DNA of 64,000 bases from Novosphingobium mathurense (lineage in GTDB: Bacteria > Pseudomonadota > Alphaproteobacteria > Sphingomonadales > Sphingomonadaceae). The notes under the pieces were generated by a model that had not been told where the DNA came from, ran no database searches, and saw nothing but the letters and a program-made list of their open reading frames with translations. The position numbers and the translations under genes were made by a program. Numbering within the stretch: position 1 is the first letter of the stretch; each line of letters opens with the position of its first letter. The stretch is taken from NCBI RefSeq assembly GCF_900168325.1, contig NZ_FVZE01000004.1, forward strand, positions 62,001-126,000. Direction: 5' to 3'. Shown here in pieces: positions 17,234 through 25,576 of this stretch.

Positions 17234-18414
17234 CACTGGGCCGGCATGATGACGAGGGGGTTGAAGGCAACGGTCGCGCCCAGATCGCGCAGCGGCTTTC
17301 CGGTCGCGGCGTCGAAAACGGCGATCGCGCCATCGGGGCGGGCAATGACAAGTTGCGGCTGGTCCTCGCGGGTGACGGCGATTGATGTCGCCATGCCCTC
17401 AAGGTCGATCCGGCGCACCTGTGTACCGGTCGCGGGATCGATCACCCAGACTTGTGTGCCGCCGTCCTTGTGGCTGCCTTCGCGGCCATGCGGGCTCATC
17501 AGGACATAGAGCAGCCCCTTGGCATCGCTGGAGATGACCTGCCAGCCGCCGGGACGCCACTGCGGATCGCCGCCCGGAGCCGTGCCGACATTGGCCGAGC
17601 CGGTCGGTCGGGCAACGTTGCCCGACAGATCGAATCCACGCAGTTCACCGTAGTAACTGACGAACCAGGCCGTGCGTCCCACCATCGCCGGCATTCCGAA
17701 AAGCGGCTGCTTGTCGATGTCCTGCACGCTGGCGATTGTCTTTGAGCTGGCAACGCTGCCCTGTTCGTCAAGAGTGATCGAAATCATCGAACCGTCGGCG
17801 CACAGGCTGCTGAAACCGCGGCTACCGGTGGGATAGATATGCGTGCACCCGGGAAGATCGATTTCTCCCAGCACCTTCCTGCCGTCGAGATCGACGACCG
17901 TGACCGACTGCGCGGGCGTGAAGTTTGCGACAAGCGCCCACTTTTCGGCATTGGTGAACTGGAAGACCCCGGTGTAGGTCACCGACTGCTGGCGCTTGCC
18001 GCCGGGCAGGATAATCTCCCCTTTCGGTTGCAACGTGGCCGTATTCCAGATTGTAATCGCATCAGTGCGTTCACCTCTGGTCAGTCGCGAATAGAAGGTT
18101 TCGGAGGTGTAAATCTCGTTCTTCGTGCGTGAATACAAGACGTTGGCGAACTGAGTGGCTCGCAAGGTGCCCTTGAGCGGCAAGTCGGGCGATTTGGTGT
18201 CGACAATTGCCAGGCGCCCATCGATAAGGGCATTGAAGTGAAAGTCCTGAATCAGCACCCAGTCTTTCGGATACTGGGCCGGTAATGACTGAACGCTGGG
18301 GATCTCTTCGTCAGGCAAAGGCTTTGCGAACTGGGCCGATTCCGCGGCGAATGCGCCGGTCGAGGGCGTCAGCGACATTAAGCCAAGTGCAATCGAGGCA
18401 TGCGTCAGGCGCAT
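17233..18414 (-). CDS. aauB: Aralkylamine dehydrogenase large subunit
   Basis: The 393-residue protein has a signal peptide (ends TGAFAA) and a seven-bladed beta-propeller. This is the MauB/AauB large subunit that cradles the TTQ subunit and shapes its substrate channel. Typical segments are TSETFYSRLTRGERTDAI, IPYPTGSRGFSSLC-like HIYPTGSRGFSSLCADGS, and the C-terminal HGREGSHKDGGTQVWVID. It is the first gene of a nine-gene minus-strand operon ending at 9254 and diverges from a TetR gene 136 bases away. Whether the enzyme prefers tyramine, phenethylamine, tryptamine or another amine is not readable. Confidence 0.93.
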   Translation of the reverse strand: MRLTHASIALGLMSLTPSTGAFAAESAQFAKPLPDEEIPSVQSLPAQYPKDWVLIQDFHFNALIDGRLAIVDTKSPDLPLKGTLRATQFANVLYSRTKNEIYTSETFYSRLTRGERTDAITIWNTATLQPKGEIILPGGKRQQSVTYTGVFQFTNAEKWALVANFTPAQSVTVVDLDGRKVLGEIDLPGCTHIYPTGSRGFSSLCADGSMISITLDEQGSVASSKTIASVQDIDKQPLFGMPAMVGRTAWFVSYYGELRGFDLSGNVARPTGSANVGTAPGGDPQWRPGGWQVISSDAKGLLYVLMSPHGREGSHKDGGTQVWVIDPATGTQVRRIDLEGMATSIAVTREDQPQLVIARPDGAIAVFDAATGKPLRDLGATVAFNPLVIMPAQ

Positions 18415-18473
18415 TTATTCAACCCCCCTCAAATACGAGCTCATGCTCTGTGTTGCTCGAATAGTGCTCCTCT

Positions 18474-18506
18474 TTGACAAATTCTGTCAAGTGACCTAAA
18501 TTTGTC
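18474..18506. promoter_or_regulatory. Divergent promoter/operator between aauB operon and tetR
   Basis: A palindrome TTGACA-AATTC-TGTCAA (18474-18490) gives a consensus -35 hexamer on both strands. On the plus strand a TAAATT -10 hexamer (18497-18502) follows at the ideal 17-base spacing and reads into the TetR gene. GACAAAT (18476-18482) and ATTTGTC (18500-18506) form a second inverted repeat. The minus -10 is weaker (CACTAT, about 18 bases away). Binding by the neighbouring TetR protein is inferred, and would silence both genes. Confidence 0.55.
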
Positions 18507-18550
18507 CGGTTGCGTGTATTCGCCCAACTGCCGGAATCGGGAATAACTGC

Positions 18551-19222
18551 ATGAACAAAGACCATAAATTGGCGATTACAGTTGAGGATCTGGCCTTCCC
18601 GCCTCGTCAGGGTGGCTACACCAAGGGGCATGAGACGCGTGAGGAAATCCTGAGGTCAGCGCTTCAGATCCTGGTCGACGAAGGGTACCGGGCTATGAGT
18701 ATGCGCCGAGTCGCGACCGAGTGCGGTATGAAGTTCGGGAACCTGACATACCACTTTCCCACCCGTGAAGATCTGGTGCGCGAATTGCTGGACGCCGTGA
18801 TCAGCAGCTACGAGCTTGCCTTCGAACAGATATCACATCGGCCCGGCGTTGATCCGCGCGAGCGCCTCACCGATATGTGCAAGTTGATCCTTGAGGACAT
18901 TCGCACGAAGAAGACCACGCGGATATTCCCCGAATTATGGGCCCTTTCCAACCACGATCCTTTCGTCCTTGCCCGCGTCCAGGATCTCTATCGAAGGGCC
19001 CGCGCGCCTCTGATCGAGATTATCGGCGAAATGCGGCCCGACCTTGGTCAGGAGGATCGTGAATGCATAGCCCTGTTCATCTCGGTCTCGATGGAAGGCA
19101 CGACCCCTTTTGCAGGCTATGAGAAGCCATTCGAGCCCCGCATGCCAGCGATAGGGAAGATCGCCATCCACTCGTTCATATCGTTGGTTGAGACCTATCC
19201 GGGTTCTGGAGAGGCGCAATGA
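18551..19222 (+). CDS. TetR-family transcriptional regulator of the amine operon
   Basis: This 223-residue protein has an N-terminal helix-turn-helix at about residues 30-75 (TREEILRSALQILVDEGYRA, MSMRRVATECGMKFGNLTYHF) and a C-terminal ligand-binding helical domain. A 24-residue N-terminal extension precedes the usual TetR start. It diverges from aauB across a 136-base promoter region with a palindrome overlapping the -35 box. It is therefore the likely repressor of the amine operon and of itself, with an amine, aldehyde or acyl-CoA as inducer. Confidence 0.9.
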   Translation: MNKDHKLAITVEDLAFPPRQGGYTKGHETREEILRSALQILVDEGYRAMSMRRVATECGMKFGNLTYHFPTREDLVRELLDAVISSYELAFEQISHRPGVDPRERLTDMCKLILEDIRTKKTTRIFPELWALSNHDPFVLARVQDLYRRARAPLIEIIGEMRPDLGQEDRECIALFISVSMEGTTPFAGYEKPFEPRMPAIGKIAIHSFISLVETYPGSGEAQ

Positions 19223-19272
19223 CGTGCCTGCCGGCCCGCTTTCCCGTCACGAGCCAGCCGGCGCGCATCTCC

Positions 19273-21789
19273 TCAGAAGTTGAAACCAGCCTCGACGCCG
19301 ACGACCCGGCGCGCTCCAGGCGAAATGAACGATCCGCCGAACTCGATCGCGGGGATGACTTCGGCAAGGTATTTGCGGTTCAGCATATTGTCCGCGAAGA
19401 CGGCGATGCTGAAGCGGTCGGATTGAATCCCCGCGCGCAAGTTGAGGACGCCGAACGCGTCGCGCTTGGCTGTCGAGTAATTCGCATCGCCAACCGCTGC
19501 CGGAAGTCCCAGTGCCGAGATAGGCAAGAGGCCGGAGAACAGCGTCGGCCGGGTCTGGTCCTGCACCGTGCTGAACCATGTGGGGCCGGTAACGCGGTAG
19601 TCCGCTCTCACAAGTACGTTCAGAGTGTCGTTGAGCGGGGCATTGATTTCGGTTCCGAGGTTGATCGTATAGTCGGCGGTGTAGGGCGACTTGTTGCCCA
19701 CCGTATAGGTGCGTGAGCTGTTCTTCTTGATCTTGCTATCGGTGACGTTGAGCGAGCCGTAGAACTTCCACGTCGGCAGGACCTTGGCCGTGACGTTCAG
19801 TTCCGCGCCCTTTATCTCGACCAGATCGATGTTCGAAACCACGCGCAGCAGGCCGAAGCTGCCGACGAAGAATTCGAAGAACTGCATGTCGTGGACGCGT
19901 GTATAATATCCTGCGAGGTCGAAGGTCAGGCGATTGTCGAGGAACTGCGCCTTGACGCCCGCTTCCCACGCGCTCGACCATTCCTTGTCGTACTGGTCCC
20001 TGATTGTCACATCGGCATTGATGAAGGCGTTGAAGTTCTGGTCGATCAGGGCGGCCGATCCCTGATTGTTGAAGCCTCCCGATTTGAAGCCGATGCCCCA
20101 GTTGGCATAGAGGTTGATATCCGGGGTCGGTTCCCAGTTAACCGTGACCTTGGGTTGCAGTTGCTTGAAGGTCGCCGATTGCGGCGTCAGCGGGCCGAAA
20201 GCCTGGCCTGGGTTGATCGGTCCGCCGGTGAAGGGATCGGTTGCGTCTGGTACGAGCGAGGACGACTTGCGCTTCTCGACATCGTAGCGCAGCGCAAGCC
20301 CGGCCCGCAGCTGATCGGCCGGCTTCCACTCCAGCGAACCGAATGCGGCATAGACGTCGGTCTTGAACTTGTCGGCGAGCAGCAGCGACGTCGGATTGTC
20401 CGAGTCGGGCGCATTGTAGAGCTGTTTGATTACGCCATTGCCGTTGTCGGCGCCGAGGCTGACCCCGACCTTGCGGTCGATGTGCAGGAAGTAGCCGCCG
20501 ACCTGCCATTGCAGTGGGCTGCCGTTGTCTGACATCAGGCGGATCTCGCCGCTTACGTCTTTCTGGTTGCGCACCTGATACTGCGTACCATCGCAAGTGG
20601 TCGGGCTATAGGGGCCGAAAGTCGATCCGTTCGCGGGATCGAAGATGAAGGGGATCGGGGTCGACCCGATGAAGCCTGGCTGGTTGACCGGAAACCCGGT
20701 GAGGGCGGCGGTGGAGCTGAAGCAGGACGCGACCGAAGAAGCCACTGCCGGGTCGACGGCATTGGTATAGCGCGCGAAGTCCGCAGATGTGCCATCTGCG
20801 ACCAGATCCTGCTTGATGTCCGAATAGAGGGCCCAGGCGACCAGTTTGATATCGCCGAAGTCATGATCGATCTTGGCGGAGACATCGAAGCTCGATTGGT
20901 CGTTGGTTGCGCGGATGTTGTTGTAGAAATTGAACGGATGCTTGTTCACGTCTTCGTTGAAGGCCGGGTTAACCGCAGCGAAGCCCGGCAGGTGGAAGGC
21001 CGCGTTGAACGGCAGTGAGGCGCCGTGGAATTCGCCGTAGCGCGCCTTGATATCCAACTGGGTTGCCGTATCGCGGCCGACCAAGATGCGCCCGTCGACC
21101 GACCAGTCTTCCTTGTCGTCGATGGTGTGCGAATTGTTCGTGAGGATATTCTTGAAGAAGCCGTCCGTCTTTGCGTAGTAGCCGGAAAGCACTGCGCCGA
21201 TGTTGCTTGTTATCGGTCCTGCGACATAGGCGGTCGCAGACCAGGTGTTGTTCTCACCATAGGAAGCGCGTGCACCACCCTTGAAGTAGTCATCGGGCTT
21301 GAGCGTCTGGATCACGATGGCGCCAGCCGCCGCGTTGCGACCGTAGAGCGCACCCTGCGGACCTTTGAGGATTTCCACCTGCTGCAGCGTGCCCTGTTGC
21401 TGGTTGAGCTGCGCGGTGTTCGTCTTGAGAATGCCGTCGACGACCAGTGCAACCGAGCTTTCGGCATCGCGCGCGCCATTGATGCCGCGAATGTTGATCT
21501 GGGTGTCGCCTGCTTCCGCGGTTCCCGTGACGATCGTCACGCCCGGCGTGAGGGATACGAAGTCCTGCGCCTTTTCGGCGCCGGTCTTGGCCAGGTCGGC
21601 TGCCGTGAGAACCGAAACCGATGCCGGCACGTCCTGAAGGCGTTCGTTCACGCGGCGTGCGGTGACGATGATCGTATCGCCGGTACTGTTCGCGCTTGTG
21701 TCGTTCGCACTGTCTTGTGCGTGGGCCGGCATGCTCATCAGAGCGAGACTGGCGACGGAGGTGGAAAGCAGCAGATTGATCGGACGCAT
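19273..21789 (-). CDS. TonB-dependent outer-membrane receptor
   Basis: The 838-residue receptor has a signal peptide (ending MPAHAQD), a TonB-box region GDTIIVTARRVNERLQDVPA, a plug (VEILKGPQGALYGRNAAAGA) and a beta-barrel ending in Phe (GVEAGFNF). It diverges from the GntR-led operon at 21911, with a palindromic operator at 21870-21879 between them. It therefore probably takes up the substrate of that operon. It is convergent with the tetR gene at its 3' end. Confidence 0.95.
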   Translation of the reverse strand: MRPINLLLSTSVASLALMSMPAHAQDSANDTSANSTGDTIIVTARRVNERLQDVPASVSVLTAADLAKTGAEKAQDFVSLTPGVTIVTGTAEAGDTQINIRGINGARDAESSVALVVDGILKTNTAQLNQQQGTLQQVEILKGPQGALYGRNAAAGAIVIQTLKPDDYFKGGARASYGENNTWSATAYVAGPITSNIGAVLSGYYAKTDGFFKNILTNNSHTIDDKEDWSVDGRILVGRDTATQLDIKARYGEFHGASLPFNAAFHLPGFAAVNPAFNEDVNKHPFNFYNNIRATNDQSSFDVSAKIDHDFGDIKLVAWALYSDIKQDLVADGTSADFARYTNAVDPAVASSVASCFSSTAALTGFPVNQPGFIGSTPIPFIFDPANGSTFGPYSPTTCDGTQYQVRNQKDVSGEIRLMSDNGSPLQWQVGGYFLHIDRKVGVSLGADNGNGVIKQLYNAPDSDNPTSLLLADKFKTDVYAAFGSLEWKPADQLRAGLALRYDVEKRKSSSLVPDATDPFTGGPINPGQAFGPLTPQSATFKQLQPKVTVNWEPTPDINLYANWGIGFKSGGFNNQGSAALIDQNFNAFINADVTIRDQYDKEWSSAWEAGVKAQFLDNRLTFDLAGYYTRVHDMQFFEFFVGSFGLLRVVSNIDLVEIKGAELNVTAKVLPTWKFYGSLNVTDSKIKKNSSRTYTVGNKSPYTADYTINLGTEINAPLNDTLNVLVRADYRVTGPTWFSTVQDQTRPTLFSGLLPISALGLPAAVGDANYSTAKRDAFGVLNLRAGIQSDRFSIAVFADNMLNRKYLAEVIPAIEFGGSFISPGARRVVGVEAGFNF

Positions 21790-21869
21790 GAACGGACCCC
21801 CTGTTGGTTCGTAATCGAGCGTAGTTCTGGCACCTCAAGGAACTTGCAATTTGCGTGATGAGAGTTGTA

Positions 21870-21879
21870 TTGTATACAA
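21870..21879. promoter_or_regulatory. Candidate GntR operator, TTGTATACAA
   Basis: A perfect 10-base palindrome sits 31 bases before the GntR start and 80 bases before the divergent TonB receptor start. FCD-type GntR regulators commonly bind short palindromes with GT...AC cores. A related TGTATACA lies at 22589-22596, across the start of the next gene. Confidence 0.5.
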
Positions 21880-21910
21880 ACTGGGTAGGTCAAGTGATTT
21901 GGGAGTCTGC

Positions 21911-22588
21911 ATGTCACGCGCCTCGGACCGGGCATACGCACAAGTCCGCGAAATGATCCTTTCCGGCGAGCTTCCTTCGGGCGCGCATCTCGTCGAGGAG
22001 GTTCTGGCGGAGCGTTGCGGCGTGTCGCGCACTCCGGTTCGGGAGGCTCTGCGGCGACTGGAAGCGGAGCTTCTCGTCAAGCGCAGCGCCACCCAGCGCA
22101 TGTACGTGGCGGACTGGTCGCTGGACGACGTGGCAGAGGCTTTCGACTTGCGGGCAGTCCTGGAAAGCATGGTCGCGCGCCGCGCTGCCGAGAAGATCGA
22201 TGCGCAGACGGTGAAACGGCTTCGTGCCTGCAATAACGCCATTAAACAGGCGATTTGCGCCGAGGTGCCCGATGTCGGGGGGTTCCTGGACGGCAACCGG
22301 GAGTTTCACGCGATCATCCTTCAAGCGGCCGATTCGCCTCGACTGGCGGCGCTGCTGGCCACGCTGATCGAGCAGCCGGTCGTGTGGCGCACGGCGCACC
22401 AGTACGGCCGTGAGGAACTGATGCGCTCGCACCATGAGCATGACGAGTTGATCGCGGCATTCGAAAGGGGCGATGGGGGATGGGCGGAGGCCGTCATGGC
22501 GGCCCATGTGCGGCGTGCATTCCACGCTTACGCCGATGCCCACAAGAGCGCGCTTTCGACTGACGCGCTGGTAGAGGCTGCCGAGTGA
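21911..22588 (+). CDS. GntR-family regulator, FCD subclass
   Basis: The 225-residue protein has an N-terminal winged helix (about residues 5-70: DRAYAQVREMILSGELPSGA, LAERCGVSRTPVREALRRLE) and an FCD effector domain (about 80-215) with metal/ligand-type residues (REFHAIIL, HHEHDELIAAF, HVRRAFHAYAD). ATG 21911 has GGGAG at 6 bases; the longer frame from 21851 is not needed. It is the first gene of the operon it presumably controls: its stop overlaps the lyase start (TGATG). Confidence 0.9.
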   Translation: MSRASDRAYAQVREMILSGELPSGAHLVEEVLAERCGVSRTPVREALRRLEAELLVKRSATQRMYVADWSLDDVAEAFDLRAVLESMVARRAAEKIDAQTVKRLRACNNAIKQAICAEVPDVGGFLDGNREFHAIILQAADSPRLAALLATLIEQPVVWRTAHQYGREELMRSHHEHDELIAAFERGDGGWAEAVMAAHVRRAFHAYADAHKSALSTDALVEAAE

Positions 22589-23517
22589 TGTATACAAAAT
22601 CGATTGAAATGGTCGAAGTCGGTCCGCGTGACGGGCTCCAGAACGAGAAGCACCAGGTCTCTGCCGCAGACAAGCTGGCGTTGATTGAGCGGGCCATCGC
22701 GGCAGGCTCGCGCCGCATCGAGGCGACCAGCTTCGTCAACCCGCGTGCCGTTCCCCAGATGGCCGACGCGGAGGAGGTTTGCGCAGGTCTGCCCGAGCGC
22801 GACGATGTGACCTATATCGGACTGGTCATGAACCAGCGCGGTGCCGATCGTGCCATCGCCACGGGTCGGATCGACCAGCTTGGCGCGGTTGCCGTGGCGA
22901 CCGACCGCTTCGCGATGGCCAACCAGGGACAGACCAGCGATGGCTCGGTAGAAGCGTGCCGCACCATCATCGCGGCGGCGAAGGCGGCCGGTTTGACGGG
23001 GCAAGCCACGATTGCTGCCAGTTTCGGCTGTCCGTTCGAAGGCGAAGTCGCTGAAGATCGGGTGATCGCCATGGCGCAGGCTATTGCCGAGGCGAACCCC
23101 ACGGAAATCTGCCTGGCCGACACCATTGGCGTCGCCAATCCGGCACATGTCGCACGGCTCGTGGCGCGGATTGGCAAGCTCGTCGATCCGCTTCCGGTGC
23201 GCGTCCATTTCCACAATACCCGTGGCACTGGCCTCGCCAATGTCTGGGCCGCCATCGAGGCAGGCGCCCGTATCGTCGACGCATCGATCGGCGGGCTGGG
23301 CGGGTGCCCTTTCGCACCGGGTGCAGCCGGTAACGTCGCAACCGAGGATGTCGTCTATATGCTCGAAAGGGCCGGGATATCGACAGGTCTCGATCTCGGG
23401 ACCCTGATCGAGACGAACGGATGGCTGGCCTCCGTCATGGAAAAGCAGCTTCCCGCCATGGTGGCCAAGGCGCGGCTTTTTCCTCCGCATGATGAACAAC
23501 CCAAGGAGCTTGCCTGA
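22588..23517 (+). CDS. HMG-CoA-lyase-like (HMGL) enzyme
   Basis: The 309-residue TIM-barrel lyase of the hydroxymethylglutaryl-CoA lyase family cleaves 3-hydroxy-3-substituted acyl-CoA into a ketone/keto acid and an acyl-CoA. Landmarks are VEVGPRDGLQNEK (substrate and metal Asp), the metal-binding HFHNTRG, and the cysteine loop GGLGGCPFAPGAAGNVATED. The Asp of the usual HDTxG is Asn here. There are no leucine-catabolism neighbours, so the substrate is probably not HMG-CoA itself. The start overlaps the GntR stop, and its stop overlaps the HyuA start. Confidence 0.88.
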   Translation: MYTKSIEMVEVGPRDGLQNEKHQVSAADKLALIERAIAAGSRRIEATSFVNPRAVPQMADAEEVCAGLPERDDVTYIGLVMNQRGADRAIATGRIDQLGAVAVATDRFAMANQGQTSDGSVEACRTIIAAAKAAGLTGQATIAASFGCPFEGEVAEDRVIAMAQAIAEANPTEICLADTIGVANPAHVARLVARIGKLVDPLPVRVHFHNTRGTGLANVWAAIEAGARIVDASIGGLGGCPFAPGAAGNVATEDVVYMLERAGISTGLDLGTLIETNGWLASVMEKQLPAMVAKARLFPPHDEQPKELA

Positions 23518-25565
23518 TGCGCTATCGGCTGGGCGTCGATGTTGGCGGAACCTTTACCGACTTGCTTCTTTTCGACAACGAAACGGGCCACTTCTGGCGG
23601 CACAAGACGCCCTCGACACCCAGCGACAGTTCGGAGGGCATTCTTGCCGGGGTAGAAGCGATCACCCGCGCGGCGGATGTCGATCCCGGCCAGATCGAAT
23701 ACTTCCTTCATGGCACGACCGTAGCCACCAATGCGGTGCTGGAAGGCAAGGGCGCACGCGTCGGCCTGATTACGACCGAAGGCTTTCGCGACATCATGCA
23801 GATCGGGCGCAGTTTCGTGCCCGGAGGGCTGGCCGCGTGGATCGTCTGGCCCAAGCCTCAGCCTCTCGCTTCCCTTGAAGACACCGTTACCGTCAAGGGG
23901 CGCATGGATGCCGACGGCGCAGAGATCAGGCCGCTCGACGAAAGTGAGATCCGCGAGAAGCTGGCCGGTTTGCGAGACAGCGGCGTGGAGGCGATCACCG
24001 TCAGTTTGATCAATGCCTACGTCAACGGCGCTCACGAAACGCGGATCGGCGAGATTGCGCATGAGATGATGCCCGACATTCCGATCTCGCTCAGCCATGA
24101 AGTGCTGCCCGAAATGCAGGAGTACGAACGGACCCTGACGACGGTTGCCAACGCCTCGGTCCGACCGGTTGTGAGCAAGTACATCTCCAGCCTGCGCGAC
24201 AAGCTTTCTGCCGCCAAGGTGAAGGGCAAGTTGTCCCTGCTGCGCTCCGACGGCGGCTTGATGAGTTCGCAAAAGGCGGAAGAACAGCCGGTCAGTATCC
24301 TCATGTCCGGCCCGGCCGGTGGCGTAACCGGGGCACTGTGGGTCGCCAAGAATGCGGGCCTGAAGAATATCCTCACCCTCGACGTCGGGGGAACCTCGAC
24401 CGATGTGGCACTGGTCGAGAATCTCGAGCCGCGGCGCGTGCGCACGACCGATGTGGGGCACTTGTCGGTGCGCGCATCCTCGCTGGACGTGAAGACGGTG
24501 GGCGCAGGCGGCGGTTCGATCGCCTATGTTCCCGAACTGACCGGGGCGCTGCGTGTCGGCCCGCAATCGGCCGGCGCGATGCCGGGGCCGGTCGCCTATG
24601 GAAAGGGCGGAGTGCAGCCGACCGTTACCGACGCCAATGTCGTGCTCGGCTATCTGCCCGAGGATCTTCTGGGCGGTTCGTTCAAGCTGGACCGCGAAGG
24701 CGCTAAGGCCGCGGTGCAGAAAGTCGCCGATGCCCTTGGCATCGAGTTGATGGACGCGGCGCGCGGCATTATCGACATCGTCAACGAAAACATGTTCGGC
24801 GCGCTGCGCATGATCAGCGTCCAGCAAGGCTATGACCCGCGCCATTTCGCGCTGATGGGCTTCGGCGGTGCCGGTCCGCTCCATGTCAATGCCGTGGCGA
24901 AGCTGATGGGAAGCTGGCCGGCAATTTCTCCGGTATCCCCGGGCGTCCTGTGCGCTCTGGGCGATGCCACTACCCGGATGCGGACCGAAACCGCCCGCAG
25001 TTTCAGCCGCCTTGCCGGAGATACCGACATCGAGGAACTGGTAACGATTCTCGATGAAATGGCCGCCCAGACGCGCTCCGAGCTGATCGGGGACGGCATT
25101 CCCGAAAACGAGATCTCAAGCGCTTTCGAAGTCGATGTGCGCTATGCCGGGCAAGCCTTCGAAGTGCCGCTCACCATCGATCAGGCCACGCTGCGTTCGG
25201 AAGGCATCGAAGGGATCCTCAAGCGCTTCGACGAGGAACACCATCGCCTTTTCACCTTCAACATGGATACGCCGCAGGAGATCGTGAACCTGCGTGCGGT
25301 CGCCCTGGGTGAAGCGCCGCAATTGCCCGCGGCAGAATTGCCCAGGGGTGACGGCAATCCCGCCGCGGCGAAGATCCGTGATCACACCTTGTGGATGGAC
25401 GGGCGCGAGCAGAAAGCCGTTATCTACGACCGCGCGCGCCTGCGCCAGGGCGATACGATTTCCGGTCCGGCCATCGTCACGGAAATGGACTCGACCACGC
25501 TGATCGAAAGCGGCTGTGTCGGCACGATCGACGCCGTCGGCAACATTCTGATCAATCCCGCCTGA
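23517..25565 (+). CDS. Hydantoinase A/oxoprolinase-family subunit (HyuA)
   Basis: The 682-residue protein has an ASKHA-type ATP site (GVDVGGTFTDLLLFD at the start and TLDVGGTSTDVAL near residue 285) and the HyuA landmarks GTTVATNAVLEGKGARVGL, SLSHEVLPEMQEYERT and GFGGAGPLH. The family couples ATP hydrolysis either to ring opening (N-methylhydantoin, 5-oxoproline) or to carboxylation of ketones (acetone or acetophenone carboxylases). Which one applies is not readable from sequence alone. It is followed after 11 bases by HyuB. Confidence 0.9.
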   Translation: MRYRLGVDVGGTFTDLLLFDNETGHFWRHKTPSTPSDSSEGILAGVEAITRAADVDPGQIEYFLHGTTVATNAVLEGKGARVGLITTEGFRDIMQIGRSFVPGGLAAWIVWPKPQPLASLEDTVTVKGRMDADGAEIRPLDESEIREKLAGLRDSGVEAITVSLINAYVNGAHETRIGEIAHEMMPDIPISLSHEVLPEMQEYERTLTTVANASVRPVVSKYISSLRDKLSAAKVKGKLSLLRSDGGLMSSQKAEEQPVSILMSGPAGGVTGALWVAKNAGLKNILTLDVGGTSTDVALVENLEPRRVRTTDVGHLSVRASSLDVKTVGAGGGSIAYVPELTGALRVGPQSAGAMPGPVAYGKGGVQPTVTDANVVLGYLPEDLLGGSFKLDREGAKAAVQKVADALGIELMDAARGIIDIVNENMFGALRMISVQQGYDPRHFALMGFGGAGPLHVNAVAKLMGSWPAISPVSPGVLCALGDATTRMRTETARSFSRLAGDTDIEELVTILDEMAAQTRSELIGDGIPENEISSAFEVDVRYAGQAFEVPLTIDQATLRSEGIEGILKRFDEEHHRLFTFNMDTPQEIVNLRAVALGEAPQLPAAELPRGDGNPAAAKIRDHTLWMDGREQKAVIYDRARLRQGDTISGPAIVTEMDSTTLIESGCVGTIDAVGNILINPA

Positions 25566-25576
25566 GGAGTGAACCT

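Noticed and set aside
15598..18414. Methylamine dehydrogenase (mau) as the identity of the TTQ enzyme
   Set aside because: Residue numbering (Trp109, Asp128, Trp160) and local motifs fit aromatic amine dehydrogenase better, and no amicyanin gene is present; substrate still needs testing.
23355..24884. A 509-codon minus-strand frame opposite the HMGL and HyuA genes
   Set aside because: Histidine/Arg/Asp-rich antisense shadow of well-supported genes.
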